From the NCBI RefSeq assembly GCF_016801985.1, contig NZ_JAEVLS010000002.1, positions 124,001-188,000 on the forward strand: a DNA stretch of 64,000 nt, given 5' to 3'. The translations under genes and the position numbers were made by a program. Source of the stretch: Steroidobacter gossypii (GTDB lineage: Bacteria > Pseudomonadota > Gammaproteobacteria > Steroidobacterales > Steroidobacteraceae). The notes below the pieces were generated by a model that saw only the letters and a program-made list of their open reading frames with translations, had not been told where the DNA came from and ran no database searches. Each line of letters opens with the position of its first letter. Within the stretch, counting starts at the first letter, position 1. Positions 63,436-64,000 of this stretch are shown in pieces.

Positions 63436-63759
63436 ATGAGAACCTCCAATTTCCTGCTGGCGTTCACGCTGCTCGCCACCGGCGCGGACGCTACTACTAT
63501 CGAGATGAAGGTGAATGGATTGGTGTGCAGCTTCTGCGCGCAAGGCATCGAGAAAACTTTGCGCAAGAACCCGGCCACGCAGGACGTGCTGGTGAGTCTC
63601 GAGAACAGGCTGGTGGCCATCGTCACCAAGGACGGAACCGATATCGCCGACGCTGACTTGCGCAAGGCGCTCACCGACGCCGGATACGACGTCAAGGCCA
63701 TCGAACGCACGCAGCGCTCCATGGACGAGTTGCGGTCGCGGTTGAAGCAGAGCCAATGA
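63436..63759 (+). CDS. Exported heavy-metal-associated (HMA) domain protein
   Basis: The 107-residue protein has a signal peptide (TGADA|TT) and an HMA fold with metal motif GLVCSFCAQG (CxxC) near residue 30, as in MerP. It is a periplasmic metal shuttle, for mercury or copper. AGGAA lies eight nt before the ATG. Its stop overlaps the next start (ATGA at 63756). Confidence 0.9.
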   Translation: MRTSNFLLAFTLLATGADATTIEMKVNGLVCSFCAQGIEKTLRKNPATQDVLVSLENRLVAIVTKDGTDIADADLRKALTDAGYDVKAIERTQRSMDELRSRLKQSQ

Positions 63760-64000
63760 GGGTCACGCTGAAGCGAACCCTCGGTGCGTCAGTGGCCGCG
63801 CTGCTGGCGAGTTCGGCGACCCTGGTGTGCTGCGTATTGCCGGCATTGCTGGTATCGCTGGGGGCTGGCGCGGTGTTGGTCGGCCTGGTCTCGGCAGTGC
63901 CTCAGCTCGTCTGGCTCAGCGAACACAAGGGGCTGGTGTTTTCGGTGGCCGGCGGAGCGCTCCTGATCAGCGGCATCATGCTACGAGTCGCGGCGAGATT
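63756..64000 (+). CDS. MerT-like membrane transporter, 5' part only
   Basis: The 81 visible residues contain a hydrophobic segment with a vicinal Cys pair (SSATLVCCVLPALLVSLGAGAVLVGLV) as in MerT. A second helix (VFSVAGGALLISGIML) follows before the window ends. Translational coupling to the MerP-like gene supports a transport pair. The metal is not certain. Confidence 0.85.
   Translation, partial: MRVTLKRTLGASVAALLASSATLVCCVLPALLVSLGAGAVLVGLVSAVPQLVWLSEHKGLVFSVAGGALLISGIMLRVAAR

Overview
The window is 64 kb of high-GC DNA from a Gram-negative bacterium. Signal peptides, lipoproteins, outer-membrane beta-barrels ending in aromatic residues and TonB-era PepSY proteins all point to a diderm. 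The mix of families (ECF42 sigma with a DGPF protein, ChrR-type anti-sigma, MHYT kinases, Rieske oxygenase, DUF349, DUF3750, PYROXD2-like oxidoreductase) suggests a free-living gammaproteobacterium of the Steroidobacter/Nevskiales type. That assignment is inference from gene content, not a search result. No rRNA, tRNA, CRISPR array, prophage or complete insertion sequence was recognised. The window starts inside one gene and ends inside another.

Layout. 1-2.6 kb: a CHRD/Ig lipoprotein diverging from a c-type cytochrome lipoprotein that is translationally coupled to a cytochrome/beta-barrel fusion. 2.6-16 kb: a GST, then a dense signalling block. It holds an MHYT-GAF histidine kinase with a REC protein and a REC-GGDEF diguanylate cyclase, a secreted subtilase coupled to a giant propeller hybrid kinase, a REC-wHTH regulator, an Hpt protein, and a stripped-down WspE-like Hpt-REC protein. 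16-18 kb: a YCII/DGPF protein with an ECF42 sigma factor. 17.8-19.5 kb: a PETase-like polyester hydrolase followed by a short lipase-foldase (Lif)-like chaperone, the most notable pair here. 19.8-26.9 kb: a porin, a DUF3750 protein, a frameshifted vanadium haloperoxidase homologue, a BTAD/TPR regulator, and an ECF sigma with a ChrR-like anti-sigma. 27-29 kb: a secreted GH10 xylanase. 29-42 kb: housekeeping and orphan genes (DUF349, GIY-YIG, DUF488, YdeI-like, TIMP-like, holin-like, PhnB-like, a membrane ClpP-like protein, a glycosidase-like TIM barrel, a MetX-like hydrolase, DUF1223, a DHFR-like reductase).

42.5-48.1 kb is a likely catabolic cluster of an SDR, a PYROXD2-like FAD oxidoreductase, a Rieske oxygenase and a BBE-type FAD oxidase. 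It is followed by a 641-bp gene-free stretch holding 51-bp tandem repeats and a long inverted repeat. 48.7-54.7 kb: a type-1 copper protein, a TraF-like outer-membrane protein with a lipoprotein partner, a STAS-like protein and a PepSY membrane pair. 54.7-56.8 kb: an unassigned cluster with two distantly similar zinc-ribbon proteins and a TerB-like gene broken by an in-frame stop. 57-62.3 kb: DUF1801, PhoX-like, cupin and GST genes and two tandem NmrA-type paralogues. 62.4-64 kb: the start of a probable metal-handling operon with a Cys/His-rich protein, a beta-barrel, an HMA protein and a MerT-like protein cut by the window end.

Functional threads: extracellular polymer attack (polyester hydrolase, xylanase, subtilase), sensory signalling through phosphorelays and c-di-GMP, envelope redox proteins, and oxidative catabolism. 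At least two genes are broken (haloperoxidase, TerB-like) and two look reduced (the Lif-like chaperone and the WspE-like protein).
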